Shown: positions 10,594-16,772 of the stretch, piece after piece
Layout: each line of letters begins with the position of its first letter
Numbering within the stretch: position 1 is the stretch's first letter
DNA from: Nocardiopsis sp. N85
Lineage (GTDB): Bacteria > Actinomycetota > Actinomycetes > Streptosporangiales > Streptosporangiaceae
Length of the DNA stretch: 64,000 nucleotides
NCBI RefSeq assembly: GCF_028882275.1
Contig: NZ_JARBUT010000001.1
Span: 868,001 to 932,000 of the forward strand
Direction: 5' to 3'
Made by a program: the position numbers and the translations under genes
The notes under the pieces: generated by a model
What the model was told of the DNA's origin: nothing
Database searches by the model: none
Seen by the model: the letters and a program-made list of their open reading frames with translations, nothing else

Positions 10594-11601
10594 GTGCTGG
10601 CCGACTCTTACGGGCGCGTGTCCACGGACCTGCGCGTCTCGCTCACCGACCGCTGCAACCTCCGGTGCACCTACTGCATGCCTCCCGAAGGCCTGGAGTG
10701 GCTGCCCAAGCCCGAGCTCCTCACCGACGACGAACTCCTGCGCCTCATCGACATCGGGGTCACCCGCCTGGGCATCACCGAGGTGCGCTTCACCGGCGGC
10801 GAACCCCTGCTCCGTCGCGGCCTGCCCGGCATCATCGCCGGCACCACCGCCCTGGGCCCCCGCCCCCACACCGCCCTCACCACCAACGGCATCGGCCTGG
10901 CCCGCATGGCCCCCGCCCTGGCCGAGGCCGGCCTGGACCGCGTCAACGTCTCCCTCGACACCCTGCGCCACGACGTGTTCGAGACCCTCGCCCGCCGCCG
11001 CCGACTCGACGACGTCCTCGAAGGCCTGACCGGCGCCACCCGCGCCGGGCTCACCCCCGTGAAGGTCAACACGGTCCTCATGCGCGGCGTCAACGACGGC
11101 GAGGCCGCCGACCTGCTGCGCTTCTGCATCGAGCACGGCTACGAGCTGCGCTTCATCGAGCAGATGCCGCTCGACGCCCAGCACGGGTGGCGCCGCGACG
11201 ACATGATCACCGCCGACGAGATCCTGGCCCGCCTGGAGGCCGTCTTCGACCTCGCCGACGCCGACCCGGCCGCGCGCGGCAGCGCGCCCGCCGAACTCTT
11301 CCGGGTCCTCGGGCACACCTTCCCGAACGGGCACGAGGCCACCGTCGGCGTCATCGGCTCGGTCACCCGGCCCTTCTGCGGCACCTGCGACCGGGTGCGG
11401 CTCACCGCCGACGGACAGATCCGCAACTGCCTGTTCGCCCGCGAGGAGTCCGACCTGCGCACCCCGTTGCGCGAGGGCGCCTCCGACGCGGAGATCGCCG
11501 AACGCTGGACGGCGGCGGTCGCCCGCAAGCTCCCCGGCCACGGCATCGACGACCCGGGCTTCCTCCAGCCGGCCCGGCCGATGTCCGCGATCGGAGGGTG
11601 A
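10594..11601 (+). CDS. moaA: GTP 3',8-cyclase MoaA (molybdenum cofactor synthesis)
   Basis: A 335-residue radical SAM enzyme that converts GTP, together with MoaC, to cyclic pyranopterin monophosphate. The SAM cluster motif is CNLRCTYC near the N-terminus, followed by RFTGGEPLLR. The second 4Fe-4S cluster is CGTCDRVRLTADGQIRNC. The protein ends in GG, the conserved MoaA tail. The frame could open at 10522, but GGAGAGGG at 10578-10585 is well placed for the GTG at 10594, and the resulting length matches the family. The guanylyltransferase MobA lies at 14230; moaC and the other pathway genes are not in the window. Confidence 0.95.
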   Translation: MLADSYGRVSTDLRVSLTDRCNLRCTYCMPPEGLEWLPKPELLTDDELLRLIDIGVTRLGITEVRFTGGEPLLRRGLPGIIAGTTALGPRPHTALTTNGIGLARMAPALAEAGLDRVNVSLDTLRHDVFETLARRRRLDDVLEGLTGATRAGLTPVKVNTVLMRGVNDGEAADLLRFCIEHGYELRFIEQMPLDAQHGWRRDDMITADEILARLEAVFDLADADPAARGSAPAELFRVLGHTFPNGHEATVGVIGSVTRPFCGTCDRVRLTADGQIRNCLFAREESDLRTPLREGASDAEIAERWTAAVARKLPGHGIDDPGFLQPARPMSAIGG

Positions 11602-11721
11602 TCGCAGGTCCCGCGGCGGAAAATCGGTGGACGAAAAGTACCTTTTGCGGCTGAATGTCTCGGGGTGCGCTCGCGTCCGTCCCGAAGCACAGGCCGTTCG
11701 CGGAAAGGGAGGTGGCCTGTC

Positions 11722-12909
11722 ATGACCTATACCGAGATCCCCGGCGACCGGGTCCCGATCCGCATGTGGGCCCGCCCGGACGAGGTCGAGGACGCCGCCA
11801 TGCGGCAGCTCCACAACGTCACCGCCATGCCCTGGATCCACGGCCTGGCCGTGATGCCCGACGTCCACTACGGCAAGGGCGCCACCGTGGGCTCCGTGAT
11901 CGCCATGCGCGACGCGGTCAGCCCCGCCGCCGTGGGCGTCGACATCGGCTGCGGCATGACGGCGGTGCGCACCGACCTGACCGCCGAACGGCTCCCGGAC
12001 GACCTGGGCCGACTGCGCTCGGCGCTGGAGGCGGCGATCCCGGTCGGGTTCCACTTCCACGACGAGGCCGTCGATCCCGCCACGATCCCGGGACTGCGCA
12101 GCCGGGCGTGGGACGCGTTCTGGAAGGGGTTCGACGACCTCGCCGACGCCGTCCACCCGCGCCGCGAGCGGGCCCTGCGCCAGCTGGGCACCCTCGGCGG
12201 GGGCAACCACTTCCTGGAGGTGTGCCTGGACGACGAGGGCGCGGTGTGGCTGGTGCTGCACTCGGGGTCGCGCAACATCGGCAAGGAACTGGCCGACCAC
12301 CACATCGGCGAGGCCCGCGACCTGCCGCACAACCAGGACCTGCCCGACCGCGACCTGGCGGTGTTCCTCACCGGGACCCCGGAGATGGACGCCTACCGCC
12401 GGGACCTGTTCTGGGCGCAGGACTACGCCCGCCGCAACCGCGACGTCATGATGGGGCTGGCCTGCGAGGTCCTGGCCCGGCAGGTGCCGGGCACCGGGTT
12501 CGGGCAGTGGATCTCCTGCCACCACAACTACGTGGCGGAGGAGACCTACGACGGGGTGGACGTCCTGGTGACCCGCAAGGGCGCGATCCGCGCAGGTGCG
12601 GGGGAGTACGGGATCATCCCCGGCAGCATGGCGACGGGGACGTACATCGTCAAGGGCCTGGGCAACGAGGACTCGTTCAACTCGGCGTCGCACGGGGCCG
12701 GACGCCGGATGAGCCGGACCAAGGCCCGTAAGACGTTCACCGCCGCCGACCTGGTCGAGCAGACCAGGGGCGTGGAATGCCGCAAGGACGCCGGTGTGGT
12801 CGATGAGATCCCGGCGGCGTACAAGGACCTGGAGTCGGTCATCGAGGCCCAGACCGACCTGGTGCGCGTGGTCGCGCGCCTGCGTCAGGTGATCTGCGTC
12901 AAGGGGTGA
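11722..12909 (+). CDS. rtcB: RNA-splicing ligase RtcB
   Basis: A 395-residue RtcB, which joins 2',3'-cyclic phosphate and 5'-OH RNA ends using GTP and Mn2+. Visible signatures are MPDVHYGKGATVGSV, the metal cysteine in GVDIGCGM, GTLGGGNHFLEV, LHSGSRNIGK, and SHGAGRRMSRTKA, which carries the guanylylated histidine. The start at 11722 follows GGGAGGTGG at ideal spacing; upstream in-frame codons lack this. No archease gene is adjacent. A strong hairpin follows the stop, so the gene is probably monocistronic. Confidence 0.96.
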   Translation: MTYTEIPGDRVPIRMWARPDEVEDAAMRQLHNVTAMPWIHGLAVMPDVHYGKGATVGSVIAMRDAVSPAAVGVDIGCGMTAVRTDLTAERLPDDLGRLRSALEAAIPVGFHFHDEAVDPATIPGLRSRAWDAFWKGFDDLADAVHPRRERALRQLGTLGGGNHFLEVCLDDEGAVWLVLHSGSRNIGKELADHHIGEARDLPHNQDLPDRDLAVFLTGTPEMDAYRRDLFWAQDYARRNRDVMMGLACEVLARQVPGTGFGQWISCHHNYVAEETYDGVDVLVTRKGAIRAGAGEYGIIPGSMATGTYIVKGLGNEDSFNSASHGAGRRMSRTKARKTFTAADLVEQTRGVECRKDAGVVDEIPAAYKDLESVIEAQTDLVRVVARLRQVICVKG

Positions 12910-12916
12910 GGGTGCG

Positions 12917-12946
12917 GGCGGCCCGGCCGGTTCCGGCCGGGCCGCC
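12917..12946 (+). terminator. Terminator-like hairpin after rtcB
   Basis: A 14-bp perfect inverted repeat (12917-12930 with 12933-12946) around TT begins 7 bases after the rtcB stop. There is no long T run, as is common in high-GC actinomycetes. Confidence 0.65.
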
Positions 12947-13149
12947 TTCCGTGCCGCTCGCCATCGCCGGGAGCGGCCCTGTGACGGGTTCGGCCAGGGG
13001 GCCCGTCGGTGGGTTCCGCCCTTCCCCCGGTGCCCGTGTCCGGCTCCCGCGGAAGGCGGTGCCCCGGTGGCCCTCGTGTGCCCCGGAACACCGCGTCGGG
13101 GAGTCCCCCGGGAGAGGCGTCGCCGCGTTCCGGCGACGACCGTGGAAGA

Positions 13150-13178
13150 GCCCCTCGCGCGGTGCGGGCGCGAGGGGC
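13150..13178 (-). terminator. Terminator-like hairpin after the small secreted protein gene
   Basis: An 11-bp perfect inverted repeat (13150-13160 with 13168-13178) and a 7-base loop lie about 20 bases past the stop of the minus-strand gene at 13199. Confidence 0.55.
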
Positions 13179-13198
13179 CGTGTTCCTCGGGTGCGTCG

Positions 13199-13582
13199 TC
13201 AGTAGACCAGCGGGGTGAACTGCGGGGAGGCGAAGGTCCCACCGGTGTGGAAGTCGATGCTGCGACCGGCGGGGATGCTGTACAGGTGGGTCCTCTTGGA
13301 GGCCGCGTTGGCCCACGTCCCGCGGATCGTCACGTAGTAGGAGGGGGTGCTGGAGGAGATGCCGACCGACGTGCACTGGCCGGGGCCGACCACCCGGGTG
13401 GAGAAACCCCCGCTGTTGGAGAAGGTGGCGTGGGCCGTGTAGTTGGAGGCCACGTTGCACAGACGGAAGGTACCGGCGGCGGCGGCGGGGGCCGCGGTGC
13501 CGATGGTGATGCCGAAGGACAGCAGCAGGCCCAAGGCCATGGCCAGGGCGATCGTCTTGCCTCGGGAGAGCGCGGCGGTCAT
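13199..13582 (-). CDS. Small secreted protein of unknown function
   Basis: A 127-residue preprotein. The N-terminus MTAALSRGKTIALAMALGLL continues into a hydrophobic core and an AAPAAAAG-type cleavage region near residues 33-39. The mature part of about 88 residues is rich in Ser, Thr, Gly and aromatic residues and has two cysteines (RLCN and GQCTS), which could form one disulfide. It looks like a small beta-sheet exported protein. I do not recognise the family. The ATG at 13582 is chosen because GAGGAG sits just upstream on the minus strand; ATG codons further upstream lack this. The upstream region is strikingly A/T-rich. Confidence 0.75.
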   Translation of the reverse strand: MTAALSRGKTIALAMALGLLLSFGITIGTAAPAAAAGTFRLCNVASNYTAHATFSNSGGFSTRVVGPGQCTSVGISSSTPSYYVTIRGTWANAASKRTHLYSIPAGRSIDFHTGGTFASPQFTPLVY

Positions 13583-13655
13583 GGGACTCCTCGTCATGGC
13601 GGTGAGTGAGGGGCCGGGGCAGGGGCCGCCCCGCATCTGGGGGCGATGCGTACTC

Positions 13656-13700
13656 AACCACACTCGAAGAGTGACTTCTAGGTGTTTGTGTGGTTTTTTT
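13656..13700 (+). terminator. Hairpin with T-tract in an A/T-rich island
   Basis: AACCACAC (13656-13663) pairs with GTGTGGTT (13688-13695) and is followed by a run of T to 13700. A smaller CACTC/GAGTG stem lies inside the loop (13661-13673). On the plus strand this looks like an intrinsic terminator, yet no plus-strand gene ends here. It lies upstream of the secreted protein gene on the opposite strand and may be a regulatory element instead. Confidence 0.35.
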
Positions 13701-13826
13701 CTTGCTTTGTATGTGTTTCCAGGCCTTTTCTGTGGTGTTCATGGTGGGGTGTCCTCCGCGTTCACCTCGAACGTGTGAGCCCTCGCCCGGTCCGGACCCT
13801 GATCGGTCCGGGGTCCCGGGCAGGGA

Positions 13827-14084
13827 TCACTCCCACCCCTTGAAGTGCCAGACGTTCCGGTTGCCGCCGGGAAGGGGCTCGTACACGGCCCGCACCTCGT
13901 GCGCGCCCTTCGCCTGCGGCGGCCGTGGTGCGGACGGAGCCCTCAGCAGGGCGCCGAGATCCCCCACGGGCACCTCGTAGATCTCCTCGTGGTCGTACAC
14001 CCCCTCGATCGCGAGCCCGTCCCAGCACGGCGGGCCTCCGACGAGGTGTACGGTCACGTGGTCGTCCAACGATGTCTCTCTCAC
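13827..14084 (-). CDS. Small hypothetical protein
   Basis: An 85-residue protein opening with GTG at 14084 (RETSLDDHVTVHLVGGPPCW) and ending in NRNVWHFKGWE. Codon use is normal for the window, and the sequence has a structured, acidic beta-rich look (GVYDHEEIYEVPVGDLGALL). I do not recognise the family. The start is uncertain because AAGG directly abuts the GTG. It stands alone between the secreted protein gene and mobA, transcribed away from mobA. Confidence 0.6.
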   Translation of the reverse strand: MRETSLDDHVTVHLVGGPPCWDGLAIEGVYDHEEIYEVPVGDLGALLRAPSAPRPPQAKGAHEVRAVYEPLPGGNRNVWHFKGWE

Positions 14085-14229
14085 CCTTCCATGATGTGAC
14101 GGAGCGGGACGGGGGACGCCGCGACGCGCCCAAGCGAAGGAGGGCTTCTCCCGTGGACGGGGGAACCCCGAGACCCCTCACCCCTCTCTGACCGCCCTGC
14201 GCGGCACGGGGAGGGTGCATGCTGGGGGA

Positions 14230-14793
14230 GTGAGCACTCTGGACGCGGTGATCCTCGCGGGCGGGGCGGGCACCCGCATGGGCGGCGTCGACAAGCCGGG
14301 ACTGGCGGTCGCCGGACACACCCTCGTGGAGCGCGTCGCGGCGGCGGTCCGCGCCCACGCGCCCGACGGCCGGATCATCGTGGTGGGCCCCGAGAGGGAT
14401 TCGCCGCCCGCCCTGTACGTGCGCGAGGACCCGCCGGGCTCGGGGCCGGTCCCCGCCCTGCGCGCGGGGCTGCCGCACGTCACCGCCGAGCGGTTCGCCC
14501 TGCTCGCCGCCGACCTGCCCCACCTGACCGGAGGGCACCTGGCGACCCTGGAGGGTGCCGTCGAGGACGTCGGCGCGGTGTTCGTCGACGGCGGAGGACG
14601 GGAGCAGTGGCTCACCGGTGTCTGGGACACCGGTGCCGTTCGCGCGGCCCTGGCGGCGTACACCGGTCGGTCCCTGTACGGGCTCCTCGGTCCGCTGGGG
14701 CCCCGGTTCGTCCAAGCCCCCGATCCGGACGCCGTCGCCGACTGCGACACCCCCGAGGACCTCGCCCGCGCCGCCCGGCGCCTCGACGGCTGA
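14230..14793 (+). CDS. mobA: Molybdenum cofactor guanylyltransferase, MobA-like
   Basis: A 187-residue nucleotidyltransferase that should attach GMP to molybdopterin. The nucleotide-binding signature is ILAGGAGTRMGGVDKP at the N-terminus, followed by LLAADLPHLT, the expected DxP metal region. The GTG at 14230 follows GGGGGA; the ATG at 14215 lies upstream of that box. MobA and the CofC/molybdenum hydroxylase transferases share this fold. The presence of moaA 3 kb away supports the MobA reading. Confidence 0.83.
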   Translation: MSTLDAVILAGGAGTRMGGVDKPGLAVAGHTLVERVAAAVRAHAPDGRIIVVGPERDSPPALYVREDPPGSGPVPALRAGLPHVTAERFALLAADLPHLTGGHLATLEGAVEDVGAVFVDGGGREQWLTGVWDTGAVRAALAAYTGRSLYGLLGPLGPRFVQAPDPDAVADCDTPEDLARAARRLDG

Positions 14794-14929
14794 CGCCGGG
14801 GAGCCTCCCCGCGGTGACTCCACGGCCGGTGCCCCGGTGCCGTGCGCCGTGGACGTGCCGGTCGGGCGTGCGTCCCGCGTCGCCCGTGCGGGAGCCCGAC
14901 CGGCCTGCGGTGACCACCCGGATCCCGGG

Positions 14930-15337
14930 TCAGCGGCGGGCGTCGCGCCAGGGGTGGGGGAGGGCGCCGCCTGCGCGGAGGTGGCGGTGGAGGGAGTCGA
15001 AGGCCCTGTCGGCCCGGCGCAGGACGGCGGCCGGGTCGACGGTGGGGTCCGACGCCTCGCGGAGGAGCGAGGAGAGGCGGTCGAAGAGCGCGTCGGCGCG
15101 TTCCCGTTGGCCGGGCGTGGCGGGCCGGTCGCGCCGGTCGGCGGCGGTCTTCCGGTCGGGCATGGTGGTTTCCTTTCTCGCGGTCGGTGCGGTCGGTGCG
15201 GTCGGTGCGGTCGGTGCGGACGCGCGGGTTCCGGGGTTTCGTCGGGGCAGAGGCCCGGCCGGGTGGTGCGCGATCGTGGCGGGCCGGGCTCGGGGCCGGA
15301 TGAGTCGGGCGAACTCGTCGAAGGTCAGGGGTTTCAC
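14930..15337 (-). CDS. Small hypothetical protein, coupled to upstream gene
   Basis: The GTG at 15337 overlaps the TGA of the 15334-15624 gene (GTGA), giving a 135-residue reading frame. It starts KPLTFDEFARLIRPRAR, contains four Ala-Pro-Thr repeats encoded by a 9-bp tandem repeat, and ends in a helical domain (ERADALFDRLSSLLREASDP). A second start is plausible: the ATG at 15163 (MPDRKTAADRRDRPA) follows AAAGGA at good spacing and would give a 77-residue protein. Possibly both are used, or the region holds two genes joined in frame. The function is unknown. Confidence 0.6.
   Translation of the reverse strand: MKPLTFDEFARLIRPRARPATIAHHPAGPLPRRNPGTRASAPTAPTAPTAPTARKETTMPDRKTAADRRDRPATPGQRERADALFDRLSSLLREASDPTVDPAAVLRRADRAFDSLHRHLRAGGALPHPWRDARR
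15180..15219 (+). repeat. 9-bp tandem repeat encoding Ala-Pro-Thr
   Basis: The unit CGGTCGGTG is repeated about four times without change, inside the frame of the gene at 14930-15337. It may vary in copy number by slippage. Confidence 0.8.
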
Positions 15338-15624
15338 AGCCGCCCCAGGAGTTCGGAGACCAGGTCGCGGGCGAGGTGGTCTTCGCCGCCTTCGTGCGCG
15401 ACCGGGACGGTGACGTGGGGTTCGCCCCACATCGGTCGCCACCACCGGTGGTCGACGTAGCGGACGGTCACGTGGCGTCCGGCGTACTCGGCGCGCACCG
15501 ATCCAGGGAGGTCGCCGTCCCTCGCGGCGATCCCCCGACGGCGCAACGCGGAGTGCAGAGCGAGGACCGCCGCCTCGGCTTCAGGAGCGAACGGGGTTCG
15601 TGGAGCATCGTTCATGGCACCCAT
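15334..15624 (-). CDS. Small hypothetical protein
   Basis: A 96-residue protein, MGAMNDAPRTPFAPEAEAAV at the N-terminus and HLARDLVSELLGRL at the C-terminus. The core GRHVTVRYVDHRWWRPMW is aromatic and beta-rich, so it is likely a small folded protein. It is divergent from the XRE gene at 15714 with about 90 bases between them, and its stop overlaps the next gene by four bases, so the two minus-strand genes form an operon. Small genes opposite XRE/DUF397 pairs are common in actinomycetes, but I cannot name this family. Confidence 0.7.
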   Translation of the reverse strand: MGAMNDAPRTPFAPEAEAAVLALHSALRRRGIAARDGDLPGSVRAEYAGRHVTVRYVDHRWWRPMWGEPHVTVPVAHEGGEDHLARDLVSELLGRL

Positions 15625-15699
15625 GGTGAGCGATCACCTCCGGCTTTCCGTAGTGATCAGAAGACACTGAGAAAACCGGTGCGTTCCCGGAAAATTATT

Positions 15700-15718
15700 G
15701 GCATGCTTTGAGCATGCC
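15700..15718. promoter_or_regulatory. Palindrome over the XRE start codon
   Basis: GGCATGC (15700-15706) and GCATGCC (15712-15718) are perfect inverted repeats around TTTGA and include the ATG at 15714. An A/T-rich AAAATTATT lies just upstream and may be a -10 region. No ribosome binding site is visible, so the mRNA may be leaderless, with the palindrome acting as operator. This is inference. Confidence 0.45.
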
Positions 15719-16475
15719 TTTGAACCCCTTCGCTGAGGCTCTCACTGAGTTCCGGGAACTCGCAGGGCTTACGCAAACCCAGCTAGCCCAAAGGGCACAG
15801 GTTTCCGTGTCTTCCGTGAACAGGTGGGAGCATGGGCACTCGCCACCAAAGCGCGATAATGCGGAAAAGTTGGACACGGCATGCGAAGCCGATGGAAAAC
15901 TGTTAGTCGTGTGGCACGCGCAGACTTCGCGTTCAGGGCTGCCGGAATGGGCGAGGGACCTTGCTGCGATTGAGCCCGCCGCTCGACACGCGACCCTGAT
16001 CACGTCATCAGGGGTGCCAGGGATGTTGCAGGCCCCCGAGTACGCCCGCGCCGTATTTCTCGCGGGCAGCCCCACGTCCAGTGAGGACGACCTCGCACGT
16101 CTGGTCGCCCTACGGTGCGACCGCCTTGCGGAACTGCCCGACTTGCGAATCGCCGCTACATTTCCCGCGACGGCCGTCGGAGGACTGTCCGCAGACCTCC
16201 GAGGGGCACAGGCGAAGCACTTGCTCTCATGGGCGGAAACCGGACGGGTCACACTCACTCTGGCCCCACCCGGAGCTGCGATGCCACTGCCTGTCGCTCC
16301 ACTCATGGTCTACCGGTTGCGATCCGGCGAGAGGATCATCGCTAGTGATCACGCAGACGGTACCGTAGTACTAAACGCCGATTCGACGGAGCGCGTAGAC
16401 GCCGTGGTCACGGCAGCCTTGACCAACGCAATGCCCGTCGCGTCCTCCCTGGAATACCTGGAGAGCCTCACATGA
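15714..16475 (+). CDS. XRE-family regulator with DUF5753-type ligand domain
   Basis: A 253-residue regulator. Residues of about 1-65 are an XRE helix-turn-helix (EFRELAGLTQTQLAQRAQVS, then VNRWEHGHSPPKRDNAEKLD). The rest matches the DUF5753 region found in actinomycete XRE proteins: SGLPEWARDLAAIEPAAR, GMLQAPEYARAVF, LPLPVAPLMVYRL. Codon use is clearly less GC-biased than in the neighbours, suggesting later arrival. The stop overlaps the DUF397 start (ATGA), a linkage typical of this pair. A TTG at 15708 is an alternative start. Confidence 0.9.
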   Translation: MPLNPFAEALTEFRELAGLTQTQLAQRAQVSVSSVNRWEHGHSPPKRDNAEKLDTACEADGKLLVVWHAQTSRSGLPEWARDLAAIEPAARHATLITSSGVPGMLQAPEYARAVFLAGSPTSSEDDLARLVALRCDRLAELPDLRIAATFPATAVGGLSADLRGAQAKHLLSWAETGRVTLTLAPPGAAMPLPVAPLMVYRLRSGERIIASDHADGTVVLNADSTERVDAVVTAALTNAMPVASSLEYLESLT

Positions 16476-16654
16476 GCACCCCCACCGAGTGGCACAAGTC
16501 CAGCTACAGCGCCAACGGGAACAACTGCGTGGAAGCGCGTGAGGGTGTCCACGGTGCGGATGTCCGCGACACCCAGAACCGGGAGGCCGGGCACCTGGCC
16601 TTCGACCGCGTCGAGTGGTCCGCGCTGCTCGCCGGGGTGCGCGCCGGCCGCTGA
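16472..16654 (+). CDS. DUF397 protein
   Basis: A 60-residue protein, STPTEWHKSSYSANGNNCVE at the start and VRDTQNREAGHLAFDRVEWS further on. The W.KSSYS...CVE signature is diagnostic of DUF397. Its start overlaps the XRE stop by four bases. Such pairs resemble regulator and antagonist couples (as in the BldB/AbaA-like loci of Streptomyces), but the role here is inferred only from the family. A strong hairpin follows directly. Confidence 0.92.
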   Translation: MSTPTEWHKSSYSANGNNCVEAREGVHGADVRDTQNREAGHLAFDRVEWSALLAGVRAGR

Positions 16655-16666
16655 CCCCGAAGCGCG

Positions 16667-16704
16667 GTGAGAACCCCCGGACCGGACCGCCCGGGGGTTC
16701 TCAC
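16667..16704 (+). terminator. Terminator hairpin after the XRE-DUF397 pair
   Basis: A 14-bp perfect inverted repeat (16667-16680 with 16691-16704) with a 10-base loop begins 12 bases after the DUF397 stop. It also argues against translating the next gene from the in-frame GTG at 16667. Confidence 0.75.
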
Positions 16705-16733
16705 ATGTCGCGAACCCGGTGTACTCTCGCGCC

Positions 16734-16772
16734 ATGACGATCAGGAAGGGCGGTCTCCGCCCGGGCCGTTGA
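16734..16772 (+). CDS. Possible 12-residue leader peptide
   Basis: The ATG at 16734 opens MTIRKGGLRPGR and stops at TGA 16770-16772. That TGA overlaps the TTG start proposed for the large HEAT-like gene (TTGA). A TACTCT box at 16722-16727 would start transcription very near this ATG, so the peptide could be read from a leaderless mRNA and deliver ribosomes to the TTG. This is inferred from sequence only. Confidence 0.3.
   Translation: MTIRKGGLRPGR

Noticed and set aside
12885-13742. 285-codon minus-strand frame beginning MNTTEKAWKHIQSKKK
   Set aside because: It overlaps the real secreted-protein gene in another frame and becomes Arg/Pro/Gly-rich noise after the A/T-rich start.
15180-15219. 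CRISPR-like repeat
   Set aside because: The units are 9 bp, contiguous and in frame, with no spacers.
16667-16768. N-terminal extension of HEAT paralog A from the GTG at 16667
   Set aside because: It would be translated through a 14-bp terminator hairpin and has no counterpart in paralog B.
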